Of a DNA stretch of 28,061 nucleotides, positions 8,223 through 16,005 are shown in pieces (the first letter of the stretch is position 1; each line of letters opens with the position of its first letter). Both the position numbers and the translations under genes were made by a program. The notes under the pieces were generated by a model, which did not search any database, was not told the DNA's origin, and saw only the letters and a program-made list of their open reading frames with translations. This stretch comes from an uncultured Dorea sp. (GTDB taxonomy: Bacteria; Bacillota; Clostridia; Lachnospirales; Lachnospiraceae). The stretch covers positions 1-28,061 of the forward strand of contig CAKRCL010000017.1 in NCBI GenBank assembly GCA_934307335.1. The letters run 5' to 3'.

Positions 8223-9452
8223 ATGACAGTTCAGGAAGTTTTTAAGAAACTGATTCCTTTATATAAACAAAAGGGAATTAAAGGGGTATATAGAAAGTTT
8301 TTGGAAAAGGCAAAGGTAGTTCCAGCTAAGAATCAATTTATATATGATTATGATTATCTGATTGATGATGTAAAAATCCCTCTTTCACAGAAAGCGTATG
8401 AGGCACATAAGAATGATGAAACGAAAATTTTGAATTGGGTTATTCCAGAGATGGGAAAAGGTTCTGGAGGTCATTTGAATATTTTCCGCTTTGTATCATT
8501 TCTTGAAACGATGGGATTTCACAGTAGAATTTATCTATTTAAGGCACCTTCATTGCATGATAATGAAAGCGTACGAGAATTTTTAAAAGAACATTTCCCA
8601 ATTTTAGATGAGAGAGTGGAAGCTTATTGGGATGTGAAGTATGCAAAGTTTGCACATGCAACTATTGCGACTTCTTGGGAAACAGCATACTTTGTGAAAA
8701 ATTTTGACAATACAATTTCTAAATTTTATTTTGTGCAGGATTATGAGCCATTTTTCTATCCGCACGGTTCATATTATGAGCTGGCAAAAAATACTTATCG
8801 CTTTGGCTTCAGAGGTATTACTGCAGGAGACTGGATTAAGGATAAATTGATTGAAGAATTTGGTATGAAAGCAAATAGTTTTGGATTCTCTTATGATAAA
8901 GACATGTATGTACCATTGAAGAAAAAGAGTAATACAAAACGAGTATTTTTCTATGCAAGACCAGTTACACCAAGGCGTGATTTTGAAATTGGACTCTTTG
9001 CTTTGAAATTATTATGTGAAAAGATGCCAGAAGTAGAAGTAGTATTTGCAGGATGGGATATTAGCACTTTTGAGATTCCATTTAAGTATAAAGATATGGG
9101 AATTATGAGTGTTGATAAGCTTTCAAAAGTATATTCACAGTGTGATCTTTGTCTCATCATTTCTAATACGAATTTATCTTTATTGCCACTAGAAGTTATG
9201 GCATCAAATTCAGTTGCTGTTTGTTCCAAGGGAAGTAACAGTACTTGGCTCGTAAATGAAGAAAATGCAGTACTTGTAGAGTATGATCCGCGTAATATAG
9301 CAGAGACTATGGAGTATTATCTGACACATCCGGATGAACTGTCAGAAATCAGAAGTAAAGGACTTGAGTTTGCACAGTCTACATCTTGGAAAAAAGAAGC
9401 AGAAAAAGTACGTGATGCTTTATTGGAAGGAATAAAAGAAGATGAAAAATAA
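8223..9452 (+). CDS. WsaF-like glycosyltransferase family 4 (probable rhamnosyltransferase)
   Basis: A 409-residue GT-B enzyme. The N-terminal half includes a KGSGGHLNIFRF stretch and FVQDYEPFFYPHG, which match the WsaF group, rhamnosyltransferases known from S-layer glycan rhamnan synthesis. The C-terminal half has FFYARPVTPRR, where the second Rossmann domain starts, and SLLPLEVMAS, the usual acidic donor-binding site, followed by late helices that fold back. It is a cytoplasmic enzyme expected to use dTDP-rhamnose. The start lies two bases after the preceding GT2 and its end overlaps the next gene by 11 bases, so the three are translationally coupled. Family call is good; exact linkage is unknown. 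Confidence 0.86.
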   Translation: MTVQEVFKKLIPLYKQKGIKGVYRKFLEKAKVVPAKNQFIYDYDYLIDDVKIPLSQKAYEAHKNDETKILNWVIPEMGKGSGGHLNIFRFVSFLETMGFHSRIYLFKAPSLHDNESVREFLKEHFPILDERVEAYWDVKYAKFAHATIATSWETAYFVKNFDNTISKFYFVQDYEPFFYPHGSYYELAKNTYRFGFRGITAGDWIKDKLIEEFGMKANSFGFSYDKDMYVPLKKKSNTKRVFFYARPVTPRRDFEIGLFALKLLCEKMPEVEVVFAGWDISTFEIPFKYKDMGIMSVDKLSKVYSQCDLCLIISNTNLSLLPLEVMASNSVAVCSKGSNSTWLVNEENAVLVEYDPRNIAETMEYYLTHPDELSEIRSKGLEFAQSTSWKKEAEKVRDALLEGIKEDEK

Positions 9453-10371
9453 AAAAATCTTGATCATCGGTGGAAATGGATTTATTGGAAAAAATCTTGG
9501 AAGTACACTGGTAAAACGAGATGATTTTGATGTTTATTCATTTGACCTTGCATTTCCGGACAATGCAGTAGAAGGTGTTCATTATCTGAAAGGTGATTTT
9601 TTTGATGAACATGTTTTGCAGAATGCAATTCGGGGAATGGATTTGATTATTCATTCTCTTAGCACAGTTAATCCGGGAAATTCAAATGAGAAATATATGC
9701 AGGGATACGGACGGGATTTCATGCAGACGATTCGATTATGTAAGATGTTAATCGATCAAAATTCAAATATGATATTTTTGTCATCAGGCGGTACTGTATA
9801 TGGAGTACAGGAAGAACAGCCAATAAAAGAGACAGCACTTCCGGTTCCGATCAATCATTATGGAAGTGTAAAGTTATGTATCGAAAGTGTTATACGTACG
9901 TTTAATACACAATTGCATACTAAAATGCGTATTGCAAGAATTTCGAATCCATTTGGTCCGGGTCAGGACTATCACAAGGGAGTTGGGTTTGTTGATGCGG
10001 CAATCAAAAAATCTATTTGTAAAGAAAGCCTTGAAATCTGGGGAGATGGAGAAAATATTCGCGATTATATTTACATCGAAGATGTTTGCAAAATGTTAGA
10101 AGCGCTTATTGATTACACTGGTGACGAAGAAGTATTTAATTTGAGCTCAAATGAAGGAATCAGTCAAAATATGGTTGTGGATATTTTGAAGAAAATTGAT
10201 GGAGACTTTGATGTGCAGTATAAACCTGCTAGAAGTGTCGATGTGCGAAAAATTGTTTTGGATAATTCAAAAATACGTGCTATCTATAAAGGCAAAATTT
10301 GTTCATTTGAGGAAGGCGTAAATAAATATTATAATTATTTGAAAAATGTGACTAGATTAAAAAATAACTAG
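9442..10371 (+). CDS. NAD-dependent epimerase/dehydratase (SDR, UDP-glucose 4-epimerase-like)
   Basis: A 309-residue extended short-chain dehydrogenase. The NAD-binding motif is GGNGFIG (about 9-15), the serine region is FLSSGGTVYG (about 112-121) and the catalytic pair is in HYGSVK (about 138-143). NPFGPGQ and GDGENIRDYIYIEDV are the substrate-side motifs of sugar-nucleotide epimerases and dehydratases. A UDP-glucose 4-epimerase role would feed UDP-galactose to the UDP-galactopyranose mutase encoded at 23892-24989, but other nucleotide-sugar reactions are possible. The first 11 bases overlap the preceding gene. It is the last gene of this unit, followed by a hairpin. Confidence 0.85.
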   Translation: MKNKKILIIGGNGFIGKNLGSTLVKRDDFDVYSFDLAFPDNAVEGVHYLKGDFFDEHVLQNAIRGMDLIIHSLSTVNPGNSNEKYMQGYGRDFMQTIRLCKMLIDQNSNMIFLSSGGTVYGVQEEQPIKETALPVPINHYGSVKLCIESVIRTFNTQLHTKMRIARISNPFGPGQDYHKGVGFVDAAIKKSICKESLEIWGDGENIRDYIYIEDVCKMLEALIDYTGDEEVFNLSSNEGISQNMVVDILKKIDGDFDVQYKPARSVDVRKIVLDNSKIRAIYKGKICSFEEGVNKYYNYLKNVTRLKNN

Positions 10372-10376
10372 AACTC

Positions 10377-10403
10377 ATCCGCAGGTTGAAATGACCTGCG
10401 GAT
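10377..10403 (+). terminator. Hairpin terminator-like structure after the exporter unit
   Basis: A perfect 10-bp stem (ATCCGCAGGT at 10377-10386 with its complement at 10394-10403) closes a seven-base loop six bases after the epimerase stop. The bases after it are AAATTATATA rather than a pure T run, so termination may be partial. No other sequence between the two genes explains it better. Confidence 0.65.
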
Positions 10404-10413
10404 AAATTATATA
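10386..10413 (+). promoter_or_regulatory. Weak candidate promoter for the GerMN lipoprotein
   Basis: TTGAAA at 10386-10391 and TATATA at 10408-10413 are 16 bases apart. The -35 box lies inside the loop and stem of the hairpin, which makes it doubtful. Some promoter is likely in 10372-10466 because a terminator-like hairpin precedes it; this is the best match I see. Confidence 0.3.
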
Positions 10414-10466
10414 CAGTGTGTAGTGTTTGGTGAAGGACAATCTATTTATAGTAGGAGAAAAGATAT

Positions 10467-11072
10467 ATGAAAAAGAAAATACTTATTGTTTTATTAACAG
10501 GAGTTTTATTGTCGGTTTCAGCATGTAGCAATTCTTCAAGTACAGATGCATCACGGTCTGATAACCAGAAAAATGAGCAGCAGAAATCAGATAATGATAA
10601 TCAGAAAAATGAAAATCAAGAAGAACAGAGCAAGACTGACCAGGTGGCAGATGCTTCAGACAAAAAAGAAGATCAAACAGTACAGCAGGATAAATCGGCA
10701 GAAATTGTTATTTATACTAGCAATGATGATGCAACTGCGTTTGTATCGGAGAGTGTAAAGCTCGATGCATTGACACCGGAGAATATCATGAACGCATTAA
10801 TTCAGAAATCTGTATTATCTTCAGATGTTCAAGTGTTAAAATGTGACAAGCAGACGGTAAACGGAGTGGAAAGCTTAAACGTGGATTTCAATGAAGCATT
10901 TGGCGCATATGTTTGCAGCATGGGGACAACTGGTGAGTATTATACAATCGGAAGTGTTGTGAATACATTCTTAGATGCCTTTGGATGCGAACAGATAAAA
11001 CTTACAGTAGAAGGAAATACTTTGGAATCAGGACATGCAGAATATCCGGGATATATGGATCGTTTCGAGTAG
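10467..11072 (+). CDS. GerMN-domain lipoprotein
   Basis: A 201-residue exported lipoprotein. The signal peptide (1-19) ends in a lipobox, SVSAC, with the lipidated cysteine at 20. Residues 21-75 form a hydrophilic spacer rich in Asn, Gln, Asp, Lys and Ser. The folded part (about 77-190) has the GerMN pattern: a strand IVIYTSNDDATAF, the helix LTPENIMNALIQ, NGVESLNVDFNEAF, and YYTIGSVVNTFLDAF followed by LTVEGN. GerMN domains occur in spore germination protein GerM and in vegetative lipoproteins; the exact biochemical role is not settled. It should be anchored to the outer face of the membrane. The ribosome binding site AGGAG is at 10453-10457. The gene directly precedes the MerR-methyltransferase gene, probably on one transcript. 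Confidence 0.88.
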   Translation: MKKKILIVLLTGVLLSVSACSNSSSTDASRSDNQKNEQQKSDNDNQKNENQEEQSKTDQVADASDKKEDQTVQQDKSAEIVIYTSNDDATAFVSESVKLDALTPENIMNALIQKSVLSSDVQVLKCDKQTVNGVESLNVDFNEAFGAYVCSMGTTGEYYTIGSVVNTFLDAFGCEQIKLTVEGNTLESGHAEYPGYMDRFE

Positions 11073-11078
11073 GTTAAG

Positions 11079-11084
11079 AGGTGG
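11079..11084 (+). promoter_or_regulatory. Ribosome binding site supporting a CTG start
   Basis: AGGTGG lies six bases before CTG at 11091-11093. No comparable site stands before the first in-frame ATG at 11133, where the preceding bases encode the conserved first helix of the MerR domain. Confidence 0.6.
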
Positions 11085-11090
11085 AGAAAA

Positions 11091-12275
11091 CTGAAAAAGC
11101 CAGGTTATTATTCGTCCGGAGAATTTGCACGTATGGCGCATGTGACGCTTCGGACAATCAGGTATTATGACAAACAGAATATTTTGAAACCATCGTATGT
11201 GACGGAAGCGGGAGCCAGATTCTATACAGATGAAGATTTTGCCAGATTGCAACAGATTCTTCTTTTAAAGTATCTTGGATTTACGCTGGACGATATCAGA
11301 GAGATGACCATTGATGATGCAGATTATCATTTTATGCTGAATTCTTTGAACATTCAGTTGAAGCTGGTGAGAGATAAGATTGAGCAGATGCAGCTTGTAG
11401 AAAAAGCAATACAGGATACGTCTGAATTGATTCAGAAGGAACATACCATTGATTGGAGCCAGATGCTGAATCTGATTCATTTGACTGGTATGGAGAAGAG
11501 TTTAAAAAACCAGTATCAGGATGCGTCAAATATATCCGCCAGAATTAATCTTCATAGCCTTTATTCTGTGAATAAGCAGGGATGGTTTCCGTGGATTTAT
11601 GGGCAGCTTTGTGTGAGAGATGGTATGAAGGTATTGGAAATTGGCTGCGGTGATGGAACGCTCTGGAAGGAGAATAGAGAAAAACTTCCGGATGATATAG
11701 AGATTACATTGTCAGATACATCGGAAGGAATGTTACGAGATGCGAGACGTAATGTAGGAATTGGAGACCACAGGTTCCGGTTCCGGCATTTTGACTGCCA
11801 CAGGATTCCGTATGAGGATCAGAGCTTTGATCTGGTAGTTGCCGGACATGTATTGTTTTACTGTGAGGATATACTACAGGTGTGCCGGGAAGTGAAGCGT
11901 GTATTAAAGCCTGGCGGAAGATTTGTGTGCAGTACTTATGGTGGCGAGCATATGAAAGAAGTTAGTGAATTGGTGCAGAGCTTTGATGACAGAATTGTTC
12001 TTTCAGCAGAAAAACTGTATGAAAGATTTGGGAAAGAGAATGGGGCGGAGATACTGGAACAATACTTTTCAGATGTTCATTGGAGGACATACGAAGATGA
12101 ACTTGTAATTCCAGATCCAGAACCATTGATTTCTTATATATTGTCCTGTCATGGGAATCAAAGCCAGTATATTTTGGAGCGATATAAAGAGTTTCAGACT
12201 TATGTGCGGAAAAAGACGAAAAAAGGCTTTCGAATTACAAAAGATGCGGGAGTGTATATAGGATGTAATTCCTGA
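11091..12275 (+). CDS. MerR-family regulator fused to a class I SAM methyltransferase
   Basis: A two-domain protein of about 394 residues. The N-terminus is a MerR winged helix: YYSSGEFARM, then LRTIRYYDKQNILKPSY and FYTDEDFARLQQI, followed by a dimerisation coiled coil (about 85-115). The C-terminal part is a methyltransferase: motif I LEIGCGDGTLW, an acidic second strand, then PYEDQSFDLVVAGHVLFY and VLKPGGRFVCSTYG. The first ATG (11133) would remove helix 1 of the DNA-binding domain, while the in-frame CTG at 11091 restores it and has a good ribosome binding site, so I placed the start there. The gene lies just before a promoter with MerR-type architecture that drives the rml operon. The methyl acceptor, if any, is unknown; the second domain could equally act as a SAM or substrate sensor. 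Confidence 0.85.
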   Translation: MKKPGYYSSGEFARMAHVTLRTIRYYDKQNILKPSYVTEAGARFYTDEDFARLQQILLLKYLGFTLDDIREMTIDDADYHFMLNSLNIQLKLVRDKIEQMQLVEKAIQDTSELIQKEHTIDWSQMLNLIHLTGMEKSLKNQYQDASNISARINLHSLYSVNKQGWFPWIYGQLCVRDGMKVLEIGCGDGTLWKENREKLPDDIEITLSDTSEGMLRDARRNVGIGDHRFRFRHFDCHRIPYEDQSFDLVVAGHVLFYCEDILQVCREVKRVLKPGGRFVCSTYGGEHMKEVSELVQSFDDRIVLSAEKLYERFGKENGAEILEQYFSDVHWRTYEDELVIPDPEPLISYILSCHGNQSQYILERYKEFQTYVRKKTKKGFRITKDAGVYIGCNS

Positions 12276-12290
12276 AGATTTTCTTAAATA

Positions 12291-12316
12291 TTACAAAAAA
12301 GTTACATTTTTTGTAA
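12291..12316. terminator. AT-rich inverted repeat, possible weak terminator of the MerR-methyltransferase gene
   Basis: TTACAAAAAA (12291-12300) and TTTTTTGTAA (12307-12316) form a perfect 10-bp inverted repeat with a six-base loop, 15 bases after the stop codon. The right arm supplies a T run, so it could act as a weak terminator. It also lies just upstream of the rml -35 box and could instead be an operator or UP-like element. Confidence 0.45.
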
Positions 12317-12323
12317 AAAGTAC

Positions 12324-12354
12324 TTGAAGGTGACCTTAGGTCACCTTTTATAAT
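12324..12354 (+). promoter_or_regulatory. rml operon promoter with a 19-bp spacer (MerR-type architecture)
   Basis: TTGAAG (12324-12329) and a consensus TATAAT (12349-12354) are separated by 19 bases rather than the usual 17. Over-long spacers of 19-20 bases are the hallmark of promoters activated by MerR-family proteins, which untwist the spacer DNA. A perfect dyad fills the spacer. Transcription would begin near 12361 and read into rmlA. Confidence 0.75.
12327..12347. promoter_or_regulatory. Probable MerR-family operator (perfect dyad)
   Basis: AAGGTGACC at 12327-12335 and its exact complement GGTCACCTT at 12339-12347 flank a TTA centre. Its centre is within two bases of the middle of the -35/-10 spacer, where MerR proteins bind. 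The MerR-methyltransferase gene ends 52 bases upstream and is the obvious candidate to bind here; that pairing is inference. Confidence 0.72.
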
Positions 12355-12369
12355 ACAATCATGAACATG

Positions 12370-12390
12370 CCATAACTTTATAAGATATGG
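12370..12390. repeat. Imperfect dyad in the rmlA leader
   Basis: CCATAACTTT and TAAGATATGG, around a central A-T, match in eight of ten paired positions. It lies in the predicted 5' leader between promoter and ribosome binding site. It could be an RNA hairpin or a second protein site; it may also be chance in AT-rich DNA. Confidence 0.35.
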
Positions 12391-12415
12391 TGAAACTATG
12401 TATTGTATTTATTAC

Positions 12416-12422
12416 AAGGAGG
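12416..12422 (+). promoter_or_regulatory. Ribosome binding site that fixes the rmlA start
   Basis: AAGGAGG is seven bases before ATG at 12430. An earlier in-frame ATG at 12403 would translate through this site and add nine residues that RmlA proteins lack. Confidence 0.9.
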
Positions 12423-12429
12423 TTCCTAT

Positions 12430-13326
12430 ATGAAAGGAATTATTTTAGCAGGAGGATCTGGAACACGTCTTTATCCTCTGACTATGGTAACATCAAAACA
12501 GTTATTACCAATTTATGATAAACCGATGATTTATTATCCGATGTCTGTGCTGATGAATGCAGGTATCCGTGATATCTTGATCATCTCTACACCACAGGAT
12601 ACACCGAGATTCAAAGAGCTGTTAGGAGACGGACATCAGTTTGGTGTACATCTTTCGTATGCAGTTCAGCCAAGCCCGGATGGACTTGCCCAGGCATTTA
12701 TCATCGGCGAGGAGTTCATCGGTGATGACACAGTTGCTATGGTTCTTGGAGATAATATTTTTGCAGGACACGGACTGAACAAGCGTCTGAAGGCAGCAGT
12801 AGAAAATGCTGAGACTGGCAAGGGTGCTACAGTATTTGGATATTATGTAGATGATCCGGAGCGTTTTGGTATCGTTGAGTTTGATCATGATGGGAAAGCT
12901 ATTTCCATAGAGGAAAAACCAGAGCATCCAAAGAGTAATTATTGTGTAACAGGATTGTATTTCTACGATAACAAGGTTGTAGAGTATGCAAAGAGCCTGA
13001 AACCAAGTGCTCGTGGAGAGCTGGAGATTACAGATTTGAATCGTGTATATCTTGAAAAAGGGAACTTGAATGTTGAGCTTCTTGGACAGGGATTCACATG
13101 GTTGGATACAGGTACACATGAGAGTCTTGTAGACGCAACAAATTTTGTGAAGACGGTGGAGACACATCAGCATCGCAAAATTGCATGTCTGGAAGAGATT
13201 GCATACTTAAATGGATGGATTTCAAAAGAAGAAGTTTTGAAAGTTTACGAGGTACTGAAGAAGAATCAGTATGGACAGTATCTGAAAGACGTTTTAGATG
13301 GAAAATACCGCGAGAATTTATATTAA
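12430..13326 (+). CDS. rmlA: Glucose-1-phosphate thymidylyltransferase
   Basis: RmlA makes dTDP-glucose from dTTP and glucose 1-phosphate, the first step to dTDP-L-rhamnose. The 298-residue protein has the nucleotide-binding signature [11 protein letters not shown] (6-16), then [16 protein letters not shown] (about 22-37), [10 protein letters not shown] near 110, and [19 protein letters not shown] in the middle. [12 protein letters not shown] near 220 completes the sugar site. All core motifs are present and the length is normal. RmlA is commonly inhibited by dTDP-rhamnose in other species. It is the first gene of rmlABDC, and the probable MerR-type promoter lies upstream. Confidence 0.97.
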   Translation: MKGIILAGGSGTRLYPLTMVTSKQLLPIYDKPMIYYPMSVLMNAGIRDILIISTPQDTPRFKELLGDGHQFGVHLSYAVQPSPDGLAQAFIIGEEFIGDDTVAMVLGDNIFAGHGLNKRLKAAVENAETGKGATVFGYYVDDPERFGIVEFDHDGKAISIEEKPEHPKSNYCVTGLYFYDNKVVEYAKSLKPSARGELEITDLNRVYLEKGNLNVELLGQGFTWLDTGTHESLVDATNFVKTVETHQHRKIACLEEIAYLNGWISKEEVLKVYEVLKKNQYGQYLKDVLDGKYRENLY

Positions 13327-13393
13327 AATTTAAACTATTAAAAAGTGTATGACACAGAACTAATTTAATGATTTATGAAGGAGATTTTTAATT

Positions 13394-14425
13394 ATGACAA
13401 TTATCGTAACCGGCGGAGCTGGATTTATCGGAAGTAACTTTATTTTTCACATGTTAGACAAATATCCGGATTATCGTATCGTTTGTCTGGACTGTCTGAC
13501 TTATGCAGGTAACTTATCTACACTTGCACCAGTTATGGATAACCCGAATTTCCGTTTTGTAAAAGAGAGCATCACAGACCGTGAAGCTGTTTATAAATTA
13601 TTTGAAGAAGAGCATCCGGACATGGTCGTAAACTTTGCTGCAGAGAGTCATGTTGACCGTTCTATCGAGAACCCGGAAGTATTCCTTGATACAAATATCA
13701 AAGGCACAGCAGTTCTTATGGACGCATGTAGAAAATATGGTATCAAACGTTATCATCAGGTATCTACAGATGAAGTTTACGGAGATCTTCCACTTGACAG
13801 ACCAGACTTGTTTTTCACAGAGGAAACACCAATCCATACTAGCAGCCCGTATAGCTCATCAAAAGCTGGTGCAGATCTTCTTGTTCTTGCATATCACAGA
13901 ACATATGGATTGCCGGTAACAATCAGCAGATGCTCTAATAACTACGGACCATATCACTTCCCAGAGAAGTTGATTCCGCTTATGATTGCAAATGCACTGA
14001 ATGACAAACCGCTTCCAGTATATGGAAAAGGTGAAAATGTGCGTGACTGGTTATATGTAGAGGATCACTGCAGAGCCATTGACCTGATCATCCATAATGG
14101 ACGTGTCGGAGAAGTGTACAATGTTGGTGGACACAACGAGATGAAGAACATCGACATCGTTAAGATGATTTGTAAAGAGCTTGGAAAACCAGAAAGCCTG
14201 ATCACATATGTTGCAGATCGTAAGGGACATGATATGCGCTACGCAATCGACCCAACTAAGATCCACAATGAGCTTGGATGGCTTCCGGAGACAAAATTTG
14301 CAGATGGTATCAAGAAGACAATTCAGTGGTATCTGGATAATAAAGAATGGTGGGAGACTATCATTTCCGGAGAGTATCAGAATTACTATGAGGAAATGTA
14401 TGCAAACCGGGAGGGTATGAAATAA
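13394..14425 (+). CDS. rmlB: dTDP-glucose 4,6-dehydratase
   Basis: RmlB converts dTDP-glucose to dTDP-4-keto-6-deoxyglucose with a bound NAD. The 343-residue protein has the NAD motif TGGAGFIGSNF (6-16), HVDRSIENP near 86-94, the STDEVYG active-site segment, YSSSKAGAD carrying the Tyr-x3-Lys pair, RCSNNYGPYHFPEKLIP, and GENVRDWLYVEDHC. Length and motifs are complete. AAGGAG at 13378-13383 precedes the ATG. The 67-base gap from rmlA shows no promoter or terminator that I can support. Its TAA stop shares one base with the rmlD start codon, so translation is coupled. Confidence 0.97.
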   Translation: MTIIVTGGAGFIGSNFIFHMLDKYPDYRIVCLDCLTYAGNLSTLAPVMDNPNFRFVKESITDREAVYKLFEEEHPDMVVNFAAESHVDRSIENPEVFLDTNIKGTAVLMDACRKYGIKRYHQVSTDEVYGDLPLDRPDLFFTEETPIHTSSPYSSSKAGADLLVLAYHRTYGLPVTISRCSNNYGPYHFPEKLIPLMIANALNDKPLPVYGKGENVRDWLYVEDHCRAIDLIIHNGRVGEVYNVGGHNEMKNIDIVKMICKELGKPESLITYVADRKGHDMRYAIDPTKIHNELGWLPETKFADGIKKTIQWYLDNKEWWETIISGEYQNYYEEMYANREGMK

Positions 14426-15375
14426 TGAAAGTACTCGTAACTGGAGTAGCAGGTCAGCTCGGGCATGATGTGATGAATGAACTGGCTAAGCGTGGATACG
14501 AAGGAATCGGTTCTGATATTGCAGAAAGTTATAGTGGAATCCAGGATGGTACGCCAGTCGCATCTATGCCATACGTACAGATGGACATTACAGATAAAGC
14601 ATCTGTAGAGAAAGTCCTTACAGAGGCAAATGCGGATGTAGTTATACACTGTGCAGCATGGACGGCTGTTGATCTTGCAGAAGATGAAGACAAAAAAGAT
14701 AAAGTTTATGCAGTGAATGCAGAAGGTACAAAAAATATTGCTGAAGTATGTAAGAAGCTTGACAGTAAGATGGTCTATACCAGTACAGATTATGTGTTCA
14801 ATGGCCAGGGTGAAGAGCCATGGCAGCCGGACTGCAAAGATTATCAGCCTTTAAATGTATACGGACAGTCAAAACTGGACGGTGAGCTGGCAGTTTCTGA
14901 GACACTGGACAAATACTTCATCGTGAGAATTGCGTGGGTATTTGGAAAGAATGGTAACAACTTTATCAAGACAATGTTGAAAGTTGGGAAAAATCATGAT
15001 AAGCTTCGCGTAGTGAATGACCAGATTGGTACACCGACTTACACATTTGATTTGGCAAGACTGCTTGTAGATATGATTGAGACAGATAAGTATGGTTATT
15101 ATCATGCAACCAATGAAGGTGGATACATCAGCTGGTATGATTTTACAAAAGAAATCTTCCGTCAGGCTGTAGAACAGGGACATTTAGAGTACGGAGAAGA
15201 CAGAATTACAGTTGATCCTGTCACAACTGCAGAGTACGGAGTTTCCAAAGCTGCAAGACCATTTAACAGCAGACTGGATAAGAAAAAACTGGTGGAGAAT
15301 GGTTTTACACCACTTCCGACCTGGCAGGATGCGTTAGGACGCTATCTGAAAGAGCTGAATATAGACGAACTATAA
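14425..15375 (+). CDS. rmlD: dTDP-4-dehydrorhamnose reductase
   Basis: RmlD carries out the last step, reducing dTDP-4-keto-L-rhamnose to dTDP-L-rhamnose with NAD(P)H. The protein is 316 residues, slightly longer than many family members near 280-300. Motifs are TGVAGQLGHDVM (6-17), CAAWTAVDLAEDE, TSTDYVFNGQ, the YGQSKLDGE segment with the Tyr-x3-Lys pair, and RIAWVFGKNGNNF. The N-terminal part after the first strand holds a short insertion (about residues 28-50) that accounts for some of the extra length. It overlaps rmlB by one base and is followed after 13 bases by the rmlC start. Confidence 0.96.
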   Translation: MKVLVTGVAGQLGHDVMNELAKRGYEGIGSDIAESYSGIQDGTPVASMPYVQMDITDKASVEKVLTEANADVVIHCAAWTAVDLAEDEDKKDKVYAVNAEGTKNIAEVCKKLDSKMVYTSTDYVFNGQGEEPWQPDCKDYQPLNVYGQSKLDGELAVSETLDKYFIVRIAWVFGKNGNNFIKTMLKVGKNHDKLRVVNDQIGTPTYTFDLARLLVDMIETDKYGYYHATNEGGYISWYDFTKEIFRQAVEQGHLEYGEDRITVDPVTTAEYGVSKAARPFNSRLDKKKLVENGFTPLPTWQDALGRYLKELNIDEL

Positions 15376-15379
15376 GGAG
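15374..15379 (+). promoter_or_regulatory. Ribosome binding site that decides the rmlC start
   Basis: AAGGAG directly abuts the ATG at 15380, too close to use it, and is nine bases from the in-frame ATG at 15389. The later ATG is therefore the likely start. The site overlaps the rmlD stop codon. Confidence 0.8.
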
Positions 15380-15388
15380 ATGTGTAAA

Positions 15389-15997
15389 ATGGGACAGATT
15401 AAAGTTGAAAAAAATGCAGGTGGCATTCAGGGACTTTGTATTATTGAACCGACTGTTCACGGAGATGCAAGAGGATACTTTATGGAGACATACAATCAGA
15501 AGGACATGGAAGAAGCAGGACTTACAATGCAGTTCGTACAGGATAATCAGTCTTGTTCTACAAAAGGTGTTCTTCGTGGGTTACATTTCCAAAAAGAATT
15601 TCCACAGGGAAAGCTCGTACGCGTCGTAAAAGGTTCTGTATTTGATGTAGCTGTTGACCTGAGAAGCGACAGCGAGACATATGGAAAATGGTTCGGTGTA
15701 GAGTTGACAGAAGAGAACAAAAAACAGTTCTATATTCCGGAAGGATTTGCCCATGGATTCCTTGTATTAAGTGAGATTGCAGAATTCTGCTACAAGTGTA
15801 CAGATTTCTACCATCCGGGAGATGAAGGCGGTCTTGCATGGAACGATCCGGAGATCGGCGTGGAATGGCCGCAGCTTGTCGGAGAATATAAAGGAAATGC
15901 TTCTGCGGAAGGATACCATCTGGAAGATGGAACAGCACTGAATTTAAGTGACAAAGATCAGCTTTGGATAGGACTGAAAGATACATTCCATTTTTAG
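15389..15997 (+). CDS. rmlC: dTDP-4-dehydrorhamnose 3,5-epimerase
   Basis: RmlC epimerises C3 and C5 of the 4-keto-6-deoxyglucose intermediate, turning the D-gluco into the L-rhamno series. The 202-residue cupin protein shows HGDARGYFMETY, QDNQSCSTKGVLRGLHFQ with the catalytic histidine in LHFQ, GKLVRVVKGSVFDVAVDLR, YIPEGFAHGFLVLSE, and YKCTDFYHPGDEGGLAWND. It is the final gene of the rml operon, and a strong hairpin follows within ten bases. Placing it after rmlD rather than after rmlA is a common arrangement. The start at 15389 was chosen from the ribosome binding site. Confidence 0.96.
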   Translation: MGQIKVEKNAGGIQGLCIIEPTVHGDARGYFMETYNQKDMEEAGLTMQFVQDNQSCSTKGVLRGLHFQKEFPQGKLVRVVKGSVFDVAVDLRSDSETYGKWFGVELTEENKKQFYIPEGFAHGFLVLSEIAEFCYKCTDFYHPGDEGGLAWNDPEIGVEWPQLVGEYKGNASAEGYHLEDGTALNLSDKDQLWIGLKDTFHF

Positions 15998-16005
15998 AGA
16001 ATAAA

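Noticed and set aside
12622..13173. 183-codon open frame on the minus strand opposite rmlA
   Set aside because: It is fully antisense to a gene with complete RmlA motifs, its translation is rich in Cys, Ile and Leu without domain character, and no ribosome binding site stands out.
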